Origin: Porticoccaceae bacterium
GTDB taxonomy: Bacteria; Pseudomonadota; Gammaproteobacteria; Pseudomonadales; Porticoccaceae
Length of the DNA: 36,505 nucleotides
Direction of reading: 5' to 3'
Assembly (NCBI GenBank): GCA_023228865.1
Contig: JALOAH010000047.1
Span: 1 to 36,505 of the forward strand
The notes beneath the pieces were generated by a model that saw only the letters and a list, made by a program, of their open reading frames with translations, ran no database searches and was not told the origin of the DNA. The translations under genes and the position numbers were made by a program. Shown here in pieces: positions 23,977 through 30,817 of the stretch. Each line of letters opens with the position of its first letter. Within the stretch, counting starts at the first letter, position 1.

Positions 23977-24636
23977 TTACTCCATTTCATCACAGCGCTC
24001 CGATTCTGGAAGTGCGACGACCTCCCAAAGGCGATCTATGGCGTTCCGGACGGTTGCATGGTAGAAACCCCGGCGGCTTAAATATCCGCCGACTTTTTTG
24101 GTGAAATCAGGCCTGGTTTCCTGGCTGCATTGTTGGGCTTTTTTCAAACCAGCCTTAAAAGCCATGCGATCCTCGTCATCCGCATAATTCTCGAGCGCTT
24201 GGGTAATTGTGTTATCTGCAATGCCCTTGAGCCTTAATTCGTAGGCTAACAGTCGTTTGCTGCGCGGCCGGAAGGCGTTTCGGTTTTCAATCCATTGGCG
24301 TGCAAAATCAAGATCGTTTAACCAATTTTTCTCGATCAGTCTTTGAAGCGTGACCTCAACCAGTGCATCGCTGAACCCCTTTTCTTGCAGTCGGAGGCGT
24401 GTTTCTCCCACCGATCGGGGGCGATGGTTGATGAAAGCCAGTGCTTTTTGGAAGGCGATCTCATATGAATCTTCCTCGCGCAACCGGTCGATATCTGCAC
24501 TGGTGAGCTTCTGACCAGGTGATAACCAGGTTGCCACGAAGCGGGAGAGGCCAAAGGCGTATTCACCATCGAGGTAGATACTCACCCTCTGCTGGTTGTG
24601 CTTTTGCACTTTGATCGACGTAATTTCCCGTTCCAT
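23977..24636 (-). CDS. recX: Regulatory protein RecX
   Basis: A 219-residue, helix-rich RecX-type protein, which in other bacteria binds RecA filaments and limits recombination. The typical three-helix repeats are visible: DSYEIAFQKALAFINHRPRSVGETRLRLQEKGFSDALVEVTLQRLIEKNWLND, then LDFARQWIENRN, LLAYELRLKGIADNTITQAL, and a last repeat FTKKVGGYLSRRGFYHATVRNAIDRLWE. The N-terminal beta stretch (ITSIKVQKHNQQRVSIYLDGEYAFGLS) is also usual for long RecX forms. AAAGG precedes the ATG. recA is not in the window. Upstream lies a leader of about 400 bases with strong RNA structure. Confidence 0.93.
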   Translation of the reverse strand: MEREITSIKVQKHNQQRVSIYLDGEYAFGLSRFVATWLSPGQKLTSADIDRLREEDSYEIAFQKALAFINHRPRSVGETRLRLQEKGFSDALVEVTLQRLIEKNWLNDLDFARQWIENRNAFRPRSKRLLAYELRLKGIADNTITQALENYADDEDRMAFKAGLKKAQQCSQETRPDFTKKVGGYLSRRGFYHATVRNAIDRLWEVVALPESERCDEME

Positions 24637-24654
24637 TTCGCCTTTCTTAAACCA

Positions 24655-24694
24655 AAGACAGCCGTAATTTGCCCATGGTGGCTACGGCCGTCTT
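24655..24694 (-). promoter_or_regulatory. Strong RNA hairpin just ahead of recX
   Basis: On the minus strand AAGACGGCCGTA pairs with TACGGCTGTCTT: 12 base pairs including one G-U, with a 16-base loop that can itself pair (GCC / GGC). It ends 18 bases before the recX ATG, next to the ribosome site. The G-U would be an A-C mismatch on the other strand, so the structure belongs to the recX transcript. It could act as the switching part of a leader. Confidence 0.55.
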
Positions 24695-24726
24695 ATCAGC
24701 GAGGCTTCCTGGCTGGTTATGGTTGT

Positions 24727-24829
24727 GTTAAGGATAGGTGTTACTTACGGATTCGTCTAACCCTTATCTGAATTTATATGGTCGTCCCTGGAGACTGATG
24801 TGTCAGTAAAAACCATATCTATCCTCAAC
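24727..24829 (-). ncRNA. Three-way-junction RNA structure in the recX leader, unknown family
   Basis: Read on the minus strand, 103 bases fold into a closed junction. P1: GTTGAGGATAG (24829-24819) with CTATCCTTAAC (24737-24727), 11 pairs with one G-U. P2: ATATGG (24818-24813) with CCATAT (24781-24776), continuing through an internal loop to P2a, ACTGA / TCAGT around CACA (24807-24794). P3: GGGTT / AATCC around AGACG (24763-24749). The G-U pairs in P1 and P3 would be A-C mismatches on the plus strand, so the RNA is read in the recX direction. I do not recognise a known riboswitch or small RNA class. It may be a cis-acting leader of recX-rny or an independent small RNA. Confidence 0.5.
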
Positions 24830-25222
24830 GGTATGCTTGACTCAAATCTTGACGAAGGCAAAGGCAGGATACCATTACGCCATTGCTGATCATTTCAAAA
24901 CCGACGTCATCATCAACAATTTGCCAGGCAGGTTGCCGGCGAAAAACCTCGTGCGGTTCTCTTAGATATCTCGATCGTAGCCGCCAAATATTCGGGCGGC
25001 AGATGAACATTTTTTATTTAATGTCATAAGTCCGAAGACTTATTTCCTTAAAAGTAATTATACAATAAAAACGCGATTAATAAAGACCCTGTATCCAATA
25101 TTGGTAGATCAAATTATTCGCAAGTTGATTGCAGGGGCTGAATGCGGATATTCCCTATAAGAGTTTTTCCCTCGCAGACCCCAGGCCTTTTTATTTGGGT
25201 TAATGACGCAATTCATGTTAAA
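24830..25222. other. Gene-free region between the recX leader and the next plus-strand gene
   Basis: No convincing reading frame. It contains a GCCGCC / GGCGGC hairpin (24980-25000), an ATAAGTC / GACTTAT hairpin with a TTCG loop on the minus strand (25026-25043), and a minus-strand TATAAT (25057-25062) that could start the recX leader about 410 bases upstream of the recX ATG. Its right end holds the promoter of the next plus-strand gene. Confidence 0.45.
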
Positions 25223-25224
25223 AT
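25195..25224 (+). promoter_or_regulatory. Promoter of the 25232 gene, probably leaderless
   Basis: TTGGGT (25195-25200), 18 bases, then TAAAAT (25219-25224). The ATG at 25232 begins eight bases after the -10 box, so transcription should start at or next to the start codon. No ribosome site is seen. Confidence 0.5.
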
Positions 25225-25231
25225 GAAAGCT

Positions 25232-25690
25232 ATGACTGCACAAACATCCACAAAATTAACTGAATTAAAGGCAAGCGGAAGTTATGCCCGCCATCGTAGG
25301 CAAAAGATCTGGCAGATTATTCTGCCTGTTGGTTTAGGCGCTGTACTGATCCTTGCAGCCCTTGGAATGGTGATTTACACAGCCGTTCGCGCGCCAGCAG
25401 GTAAATCTGTTTCACAATGGGCGGATGTCTCGATGATCTGGTTGATCATACCAGCCTTGTTTATTGCCCTGGTGATAGCAATAGTCCTGTTTACGGTGGT
25501 GTGGTTGCTCACCAGGCTGCTGAAAATTTTACCGCAGTACACCTCGGCAGCTCAGTATTATGTTGGTATCGCCGTCGAGAACATCCGCAGCGGGGCAGAC
25601 AAAGTGGCAAAGCCCTTCATTGCTGGCAAAGGCTTTGCCGCCATGGTGTCTGAGCTGCTGAACAGGCTTGTCGGCAGGCGCCGTATTTGA
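25232..25690 (+). CDS. Two-helix membrane protein, unknown function
   Basis: A 152-residue protein from the ATG at 25232 (MTAQTSTKLTEL); a longer frame from 25142 would include the promoter. A basic N-terminal stretch (SYARHRRQKIW) precedes a first hydrophobic helix (IILPVGLGAVLILAALGMVIYTAV), then a second (MIWLIIPALFIALVIAIVLFTVVWLL), then an amphipathic C-terminal half (VGIAVENIRSGADKVAKPFIAGKGFAAMVSELLNRLVGRRRI) that resembles a membrane-associated helix bundle. I do not recognise a family. A second small membrane protein gene follows after 90 bases. Confidence 0.7.
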   Translation: MTAQTSTKLTELKASGSYARHRRQKIWQIILPVGLGAVLILAALGMVIYTAVRAPAGKSVSQWADVSMIWLIIPALFIALVIAIVLFTVVWLLTRLLKILPQYTSAAQYYVGIAVENIRSGADKVAKPFIAGKGFAAMVSELLNRLVGRRRI

Positions 25691-25780
25691 AACGGCAGCC
25701 CGGGAAAGGTGAAAACGTCTGAATCGTCCATTGATGCGAAGGTTCAGGTATTTATAAATTAGCATGGAAGGAAATGGATT

Positions 25781-25981
25781 ATGGAAAATAACTGGAAGGC
25801 GAAAACGATTATCACAGGTGTTGTGATTGGCGCTGTGGCAGGCGTCATTTCTGCTATTGTGTTGATCAAGAAGGCGGAAATCGATGAGACAACCCCCAAA
25901 TTAACAGCCGGTGAGGGCATTCAGGTTGGGCTAGGCTTGCTGGGCTTGCTGCGCATGATTGCCGGGCTGGGTACTGAGTGA
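25781..25981 (+). CDS. Small single-helix membrane protein with glycine-zipper segment
   Basis: A 66-residue protein: MENNWKAKT, a Gly/Ala-rich membrane helix (IITGVVIGAVAGVISAIVLI), a charged middle (KKAEIDETTPKLTAGEG) and a second moderately hydrophobic segment (IQVGLGLLGLLRMIAGL). It starts behind GGAAGGAAATGG and ends 24 bases before rnz, so it is likely in one transcript with it. The G-x-x-x-G spacing suggests helix packing or oligomerisation. Function unknown. Confidence 0.65.
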   Translation: MENNWKAKTIITGVVIGAVAGVISAIVLIKKAEIDETTPKLTAGEGIQVGLGLLGLLRMIAGLGTE

Positions 25982-26005
25982 ATTTTTTGCTGGTAGGAAC
26001 TGCTA

Positions 26006-26929
26006 TTGTTTGAAATTTTATTTCTGGGTACTTCTGCCTCAGCGCCTTCAGCACACCGCGGATTATCTTCATTATTAATCCAGCACGAAGAGTTCCGCTT
26101 CCTGGTGGATTGCGGTGAGGGGACACAGCGCCAGATTTTAACGGCTGGTGTTGGCTTTAAACGGCTGAATCAGATCCTGTTGACCCATGGGCACCTGGAT
26201 CATATCCTGGGGCTAGGCGGGCTGGTATCTACCTTTTTACGCTGGGATGTGATTGAGGAGATTGAGATCTTCGGCACACGGCATACCCTTGACCGTGTGC
26301 ACGACCTGGTTTTTGGCGTGGTCTTACGGGGCTATCAGGGCAAACCCCCGGTGATTTTGCACGAGATCAAGCCGGGAACCTTCTGGGAAGCAGAGCGGTT
26401 CACGATTACAGCCTTTCCCGTGGATCACCGCGGCTCTCACTCGCTGGGCTACCGCTTTGAAGAGCGCATCCGGCGGCCTTTCCTGGTCGCAGCGGCTGAG
26501 AGCCTGGAAATCCCCCCCGGCCCCTGGCGGCGCGACCTGGTCAATGGGCAGACGGTAACCCTGCCCGACGGGCGCGTGATTGAACCTGACCAGGTGCTGG
26601 GCGAACCTCTCAAGGGCACCAGCCTGGCTGTGGTGGGTGACACGGGCAATGCTGAAAAATTACTCCCTTATGTTCAGGGGGTTGATGCCCTGGTGATTGA
26701 AGCGACGTACATCGAAAGCGAAGCCGATCTGGCTGAACAGTTTGATCACCTGACGGCTGCCAGGGCAGCCGGGTTGGCAGCCCGGGCACAGGTTGGGCGC
26801 CTGTTCCTGACGCACCTTTCTCGACGCTACCGGGGACGCGATATTCTCAACGAAGCCCAGGGAATCTTCCCGAATGTCCATGTGGCGCGTGACTTTGACA
26901 GCTTTCAGATTCGCAGGGAAGATGATTAA
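26006..26929 (+). CDS. rnz: Ribonuclease Z
   Basis: A 307-residue tRNA 3'-processing endonuclease of the metallo-beta-lactamase fold. It opens FEILFLGTSASAPSAHRGLSSLLI, carries the zinc motif LTHGHLDHILGLGG, and later the family signatures FPVDHRGSHSLGYRFEE, VVGDTGN, IEATYIE and LTHLSRRY (the SHxSxRY-type motif). It trims tRNA precursors so that CCA can be added; the two tRNA-Ala genes in this window indeed lack an encoded CCA. The start is a TTG at 26006 with TAGGAAC just upstream; no ATG fits the conserved N terminus. Confidence 0.95.
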   Translation: MFEILFLGTSASAPSAHRGLSSLLIQHEEFRFLVDCGEGTQRQILTAGVGFKRLNQILLTHGHLDHILGLGGLVSTFLRWDVIEEIEIFGTRHTLDRVHDLVFGVVLRGYQGKPPVILHEIKPGTFWEAERFTITAFPVDHRGSHSLGYRFEERIRRPFLVAAAESLEIPPGPWRRDLVNGQTVTLPDGRVIEPDQVLGEPLKGTSLAVVGDTGNAEKLLPYVQGVDALVIEATYIESEADLAEQFDHLTAARAAGLAARAQVGRLFLTHLSRRYRGRDILNEAQGIFPNVHVARDFDSFQIRREDD

Positions 26930-26982
26930 ACCTGCTCTGGCCAACCCGACCGGGTGGTTTACCCGGATTGACGGAGATCCCA

Positions 26983-27876
26983 ATGACAAAAACAGCCTTT
27001 CTTGAACGCATCGCTGCCGGCGAGGTGCTGGTTTCAGACGGGGCTACTGGCACCAATTTACAGCAGCAGGGCTTACCGATGGGTGCAGCAGCAGAGCTGT
27101 GGGTGCTGCAGAACCCGCATGCGATCCGCGAGCTTAACCTTGCTTTCATCCAGAGCGGGTCAGACATCCTGTTGACCTGCACCTTTGGCGCCACGCGCCG
27201 CAGGCTGAAGGCAGTGGGGCTGGAAGCCCACTTCGAGGAGATCAATCGCACAGCGGTGGAAATCACCCGCAAGGCAGCCTCGGCTCATGAGGTCCTGGTG
27301 GCGGGATCCATCGGTCCGTTGGGTGAGCTGCTGGAACCTTTGGGTGAGATGACGGTTGAAGAGGCTGAAGCAAATTATAAAGAACAGGCGGTATTGTTGT
27401 GTCAGGGGGGCGTGGACCTGATCGTGGTGGAGACACAATTTGATCTTAATGAAGCCCGTGCGGCGCTTCGTGCGGTGCGGACTGTTGACCCTGCGATTCC
27501 GCTGGTGTGCTCCTTCAGTTACGACCGGGGAGTTCGCACAATGATGGGTGTTAAGCCAGAGGATGTGGCTGCTGAGATCGGCGCGATGGATGTGGATTTG
27601 CTGGGCATCAATTGCGGGCGCAGCCTGGAGGATAACCTGGAAGTATTAACCCGGCTGCGGGCAGCCACGGAAAAACCGCTGTGGTTCAAGCCCAACGCTG
27701 GTCTGCCCGAAGTAGACCAGGACGGCAAGGCAGTCTATGCTGTGAAGCCGGCGGACTTGGCTGCCCTGGTTCCGGGTTGGGTGACTGCAGGCGCCCAGGT
27801 AATTGGCGGCTGCTGCGGTACCACCCCCGAGCACCTGGCGGCGATTGCCCGTGTAATCCATGCGTTGGACTATTAA
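26983..27876 (+). CDS. Homocysteine S-methyltransferase family protein
   Basis: A 297-residue zinc methyltransferase barrel of the MmuM/MetH N-domain type. Signatures: VSDGATGTNLQQQG at the N terminus, TCTFGATRRRL, GSIGPLGELLEPLGEM, VVETQFDLNEARAAL, and the three zinc Cys in GINCGRS and GGCCGTTPEH. Such enzymes pass a methyl group to homocysteine, either from S-methylmethionine or SAM or, as the stand-alone domain, from a corrinoid protein; the donor here cannot be told. The ATG at 26983 sits behind GGAG; an upstream TTG gives five extra residues. The gene lies 53 bases after rnz and 12 before maf. Confidence 0.9.
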   Translation: MTKTAFLERIAAGEVLVSDGATGTNLQQQGLPMGAAAELWVLQNPHAIRELNLAFIQSGSDILLTCTFGATRRRLKAVGLEAHFEEINRTAVEITRKAASAHEVLVAGSIGPLGELLEPLGEMTVEEAEANYKEQAVLLCQGGVDLIVVETQFDLNEARAALRAVRTVDPAIPLVCSFSYDRGVRTMMGVKPEDVAAEIGAMDVDLLGINCGRSLEDNLEVLTRLRAATEKPLWFKPNAGLPEVDQDGKAVYAVKPADLAALVPGWVTAGAQVIGGCCGTTPEHLAAIARVIHALDY

Positions 27877-27888
27877 TTCGGTTTTCCC

Positions 27889-28536
27889 ATGTGTGAATTG
27901 ATCCTCGCCTCGAATTCCCCTCGCAGAATCGAGCTGTTGGGCTTGCTCGGGTTGTCATTTACCGTCAACCCGGCGGATATTGATGAAGGGCTGGGCGTTG
28001 GAGAAACCCCGCCGGCGTATGTGCGTCGCCTGGCGCTTGGTAAAGCCCACAACATCGCGCAGGATCAGCCCGGGCTGGTGATTGCAGCCGACACCATCGT
28101 GGTGGATGGTGAAACGCTGCTGGGAAAACCCGCCGACCCGGCGGAAGCGCACAGGATGCTGCAACAATTACGCGGCCGTGACCACCAGGTCTTCACTGCC
28201 ATTGCGATCCTGGCACCGCACCACGGGCAGAGTTTCTCTGCTGTATGTGTAACCGACGTGCCCATGCGCGCCTACACCGATGCTGAAATCGATGCTTATG
28301 TGTCCACGGGCGACCCGCTGGACAAAGCCGGCGCTTACGGCATTCAAAATGTCGCTTTTCACCCGGTGGAGGGCTTGCAAGGTTGTTTTGCCTCTGTGAT
28401 GGGCTTGCCGCTGTGTCACCTGGCGGTGGGTTTGGGCACCTTTGGCGTGGATGTGACCCGGGGACTGCCCGTGCGCTGCCAGGCATATTTGGATTACCGC
28501 TGTCCGGTCTACGACGCGATCCTGGACAGTCTGTGA
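27889..28536 (+). CDS. maf: Maf-family nucleotide pyrophosphatase
   Basis: A 215-residue protein with the Maf signature LILASNSPRRIELLGLLGLSF, the catalytic acid in VIAADTIVVDGETLLGKP and the SEE-like region DAEIDAYVSTGDPLDKAGAYGIQ. Maf proteins hydrolyse dTTP, UTP or modified nucleotides such as m5CTP and take part in the control of septum formation. GKPADPAEAHRMLQQLRGRDHQVFTA is typical of the dTTP/UTP branch. It is normal in length. The first penicillin-binding lipoprotein begins 10 bases after it, so Maf sits in an operon with wall-synthesis genes. Confidence 0.94.
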   Translation: MCELILASNSPRRIELLGLLGLSFTVNPADIDEGLGVGETPPAYVRRLALGKAHNIAQDQPGLVIAADTIVVDGETLLGKPADPAEAHRMLQQLRGRDHQVFTAIAILAPHHGQSFSAVCVTDVPMRAYTDAEIDAYVSTGDPLDKAGAYGIQNVAFHPVEGLQGCFASVMGLPLCHLAVGLGTFGVDVTRGLPVRCQAYLDYRCPVYDAILDSL

Positions 28537-28546
28537 GGGTGATACC

Positions 28547-30751
28547 GTGAAAGTTCGAGCCCGGTTTTTACTCACTTCAGCTTGTTTGGTCTTCGTCGCA
28601 ACGACCTTAATCGCCGGGTGCTTGGGTATGGGCGGCGAATGGACCGGGCAGCCCATCTGGAGCGGGAAGGGCGATGTGACTTCTGCTGCCACCGCCCAGC
28701 ACGTCCTGGAGGGCTTTTTGACGGACTGGGCGGCTGAGGATTACCCCTCGATGTATGCCAGCCTGACCCGATTGAGCCGTGATGCCATCACATTGGAAGA
28801 ATTTACCCGCACCTATGAAAATTTCGCCCAGACCCTGACGCTGGAGAGCATCCAGACCCAGGTGCTTTCCACCCTGGCGGAGGCTAACCATGCTGAGGCT
28901 GCCTACCGGGTGTCGTATCACACCCGCCTGTTCGAAACCCTCAGCCGGGACACAGCAGCGACTCTGACCCGCGAACCGGACGGCTGGCGCATTCAATGGG
29001 AGACCGGCATGCTTCTGCCTGATTTGCGCGGCGGCAATCGGTTGGATTTTGTCTCTCAACTGCCCTCACGCGGGCGGATTTTTGACCGGTCTGGTGCGCC
29101 GCTGGCGGCTTATGAAAACGCGCTTGCCATTGGGGTTGTTCCGGGTGAAATCCTCCCCGAGCAAGCGCCGGATTTGTTTGCCGCCCTGGCAGAGATCAGT
29201 ATTTACAGCCCCGATTCCCTAGCTAGGCTGGTTGAATCCACGCCGGATGACTGGTACCTGCCCGTGGTTTCGCTGTCACAGGCGGCTGCAGCCCCGTACC
29301 TGGAGTACTTGCAGTCCTTTAATGGGGTGCGGATTAGCGAGTTTCGTTCGCGCTTCTACGTGGATGGCGGGGTGGCACCCCATGCCCTGGGGTATATGTT
29401 GTATATTCCCGAAGAGCAGCTGGATGATTATTTGCGGCGGGGCTACCGTCAGGACGAACGCATTGGCGCTTACGGTTTGGAAGCCGCCTTCGAGACGGAG
29501 CTGGCGGGCGTACACGGTGGCTCTGTGTATATCATCAGCCCCAGCGGGAAGACCGTTTCGCTGCTGGCGGCCAGTGAACCTTCTCCCGGGCTGTCCATCA
29601 CAACCACGCTGGATAAAACCCTGCAGGCGCACCTGCAAGCCTCCCTGGGCGACCTGCGCGCTGCTGTGGTTGTGATCGAGGTGGATAGCGGTCGGGTGTT
29701 GGCGCTGGTCTCTAACCCGCACTTCAACCCCAACGCCTTTGACCTGACCGAAATTGACCGCAGCGTGCTGGAATCCTATTTCAGCGACCCGGCGCAGCCC
29801 CTGTTCAACCGCGCCACCCAGGGGCAGTATCCGCTGGGCTCGATTTTCAAGGTCATCAGCATGTCTGCGGCGCTGGAATCCGGTTTGTACCGACCAGACT
29901 CGCGATTTTTCTGCGGTCAATCGATGTGGGTGTGCAACAGCGTTACGCTTTACGACTGGACCATCAATTACGGGCTCGCCAGCGGTGATTTATCCCTGGT
30001 GGAGGGGCTGATGCGCTCGTGCAATCCCTGGTTTTACCATATCGGTGAGAGCCTGTACAACGCTGACCAGGACGGATTTTTGTCGGAGATGGCCTACGGC
30101 TTCGGCCTGGGGGCGCTGACCGGGATCGAGATCGCTGAAGCGCCAGGCAACATCCCCCCGGTGGCGGGGTCCTGCTTGAACAGCGCCCAGATTTCCATCG
30201 GGCAGGGTGAGGTACTGGTCACGCCGCTTCAGGTGGTAGCCTTTTTTGCCGCCCTGGCTAACGGGGGCAACCTGTACCGGCCAGCGCTGGTTGAAAGCTT
30301 GAGCACGGTGACCGGCGAGAAGACCTACTCCTTTACGCCCGATCTGCAAGGAGAGCTACCCATTTCGGAGGAGACCCTGGCTGCGCTGGCTGAAGGACTG
30401 CGCATGGTGGTGGAAGAGCAACGCGGCACCGCTTACTGGACCCTGCAGGGTCTGGAAATCCCAGTTTCGGGAAAAACCGGCACAGCGGAAACGCCCAGCG
30501 GGACATCGCATGCCTTATTTGCCGGTTACACGCGGGTCAACGACCCCGACCGACCCGATATCGCCGTGGTGGTACTGCTGGAGAACGCCGGTGAGGGCTC
30601 TGTGATGGCAGCGCCGGTTTTTCGCCGGGCAGTAACGCTGTATTTCTCCGATGGCGAGGATCCCGGCGGAATCATGCCGTGGGAGAGTGAACCCTATGTG
30701 CTTTACCTACCTGAACCAGAACCCGCGGAAGAATCCACAACCGGGGAGTGA
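28547..30751 (+). CDS. Penicillin-binding lipoprotein with NTF2-like domain (first of two)
   Basis: A 734-residue class B-type transpeptidase, starting at GTG. The signal peptide ends in the lipobox LIAGC (Cys at about 25), so it is lipid-anchored, not held by a membrane helix. Residues about 45-165 form an NTF2-like domain of the MecA N-terminal type (AQHVLEGFLTDWAAEDYPSMYASL); a dimerisation domain follows (SQLPSRGRIFDRSGAPLA), then the transpeptidase domain with SIFK (Ser432-Lys435), SCN (491-493) and KTG (643-645). All catalytic motifs are intact. PBPs with this architecture include low-affinity beta-lactam-resistant forms, but resistance cannot be claimed. A paralogue follows after 66 bases. 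Confidence 0.93.
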   Translation: MKVRARFLLTSACLVFVATTLIAGCLGMGGEWTGQPIWSGKGDVTSAATAQHVLEGFLTDWAAEDYPSMYASLTRLSRDAITLEEFTRTYENFAQTLTLESIQTQVLSTLAEANHAEAAYRVSYHTRLFETLSRDTAATLTREPDGWRIQWETGMLLPDLRGGNRLDFVSQLPSRGRIFDRSGAPLAAYENALAIGVVPGEILPEQAPDLFAALAEISIYSPDSLARLVESTPDDWYLPVVSLSQAAAAPYLEYLQSFNGVRISEFRSRFYVDGGVAPHALGYMLYIPEEQLDDYLRRGYRQDERIGAYGLEAAFETELAGVHGGSVYIISPSGKTVSLLAASEPSPGLSITTTLDKTLQAHLQASLGDLRAAVVVIEVDSGRVLALVSNPHFNPNAFDLTEIDRSVLESYFSDPAQPLFNRATQGQYPLGSIFKVISMSAALESGLYRPDSRFFCGQSMWVCNSVTLYDWTINYGLASGDLSLVEGLMRSCNPWFYHIGESLYNADQDGFLSEMAYGFGLGALTGIEIAEAPGNIPPVAGSCLNSAQISIGQGEVLVTPLQVVAFFAALANGGNLYRPALVESLSTVTGEKTYSFTPDLQGELPISEETLAALAEGLRMVVEEQRGTAYWTLQGLEIPVSGKTGTAETPSGTSHALFAGYTRVNDPDRPDIAVVVLLENAGEGSVMAAPVFRRAVTLYFSDGEDPGGIMPWESEPYVLYLPEPEPAEESTTGE

Positions 30752-30756
30752 CACAG

Positions 30757-30803
30757 TATAATCAATGATCGTTAAGAACCGGGTGCCGGGCAGTACCGGC
30801 GCC
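30757..30803 (+). promoter_or_regulatory. -10 box and leader hairpin ahead of the second PBP gene
   Basis: TATAAT at 30757-30762 follows the first PBP stop, and a hairpin GGTGCCGG / CCGGCGCC (30782-30803, one G-U, six-base loop) lies between it and the ribosome site CGGAG. This suggests that the second PBP can be transcribed separately, with a structured leader. The hairpin lacks a T run, so it is not a clear terminator. Confidence 0.4.
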
Positions 30804-30817
30804 TATCGGAGTTCATT

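Noticed and set aside
24727..24829. Purine riboswitch, because of the three-way junction and the GATATGG string
   Set aside because: The conserved junction and loop sequences of that class (such as UUUCUACC) are missing.
24825..25010. Minus-strand 61-codon frame upstream of recX
   Set aside because: It ends inside the P1 stem of the RNA structure, has no ribosome site, and reads as no known protein.
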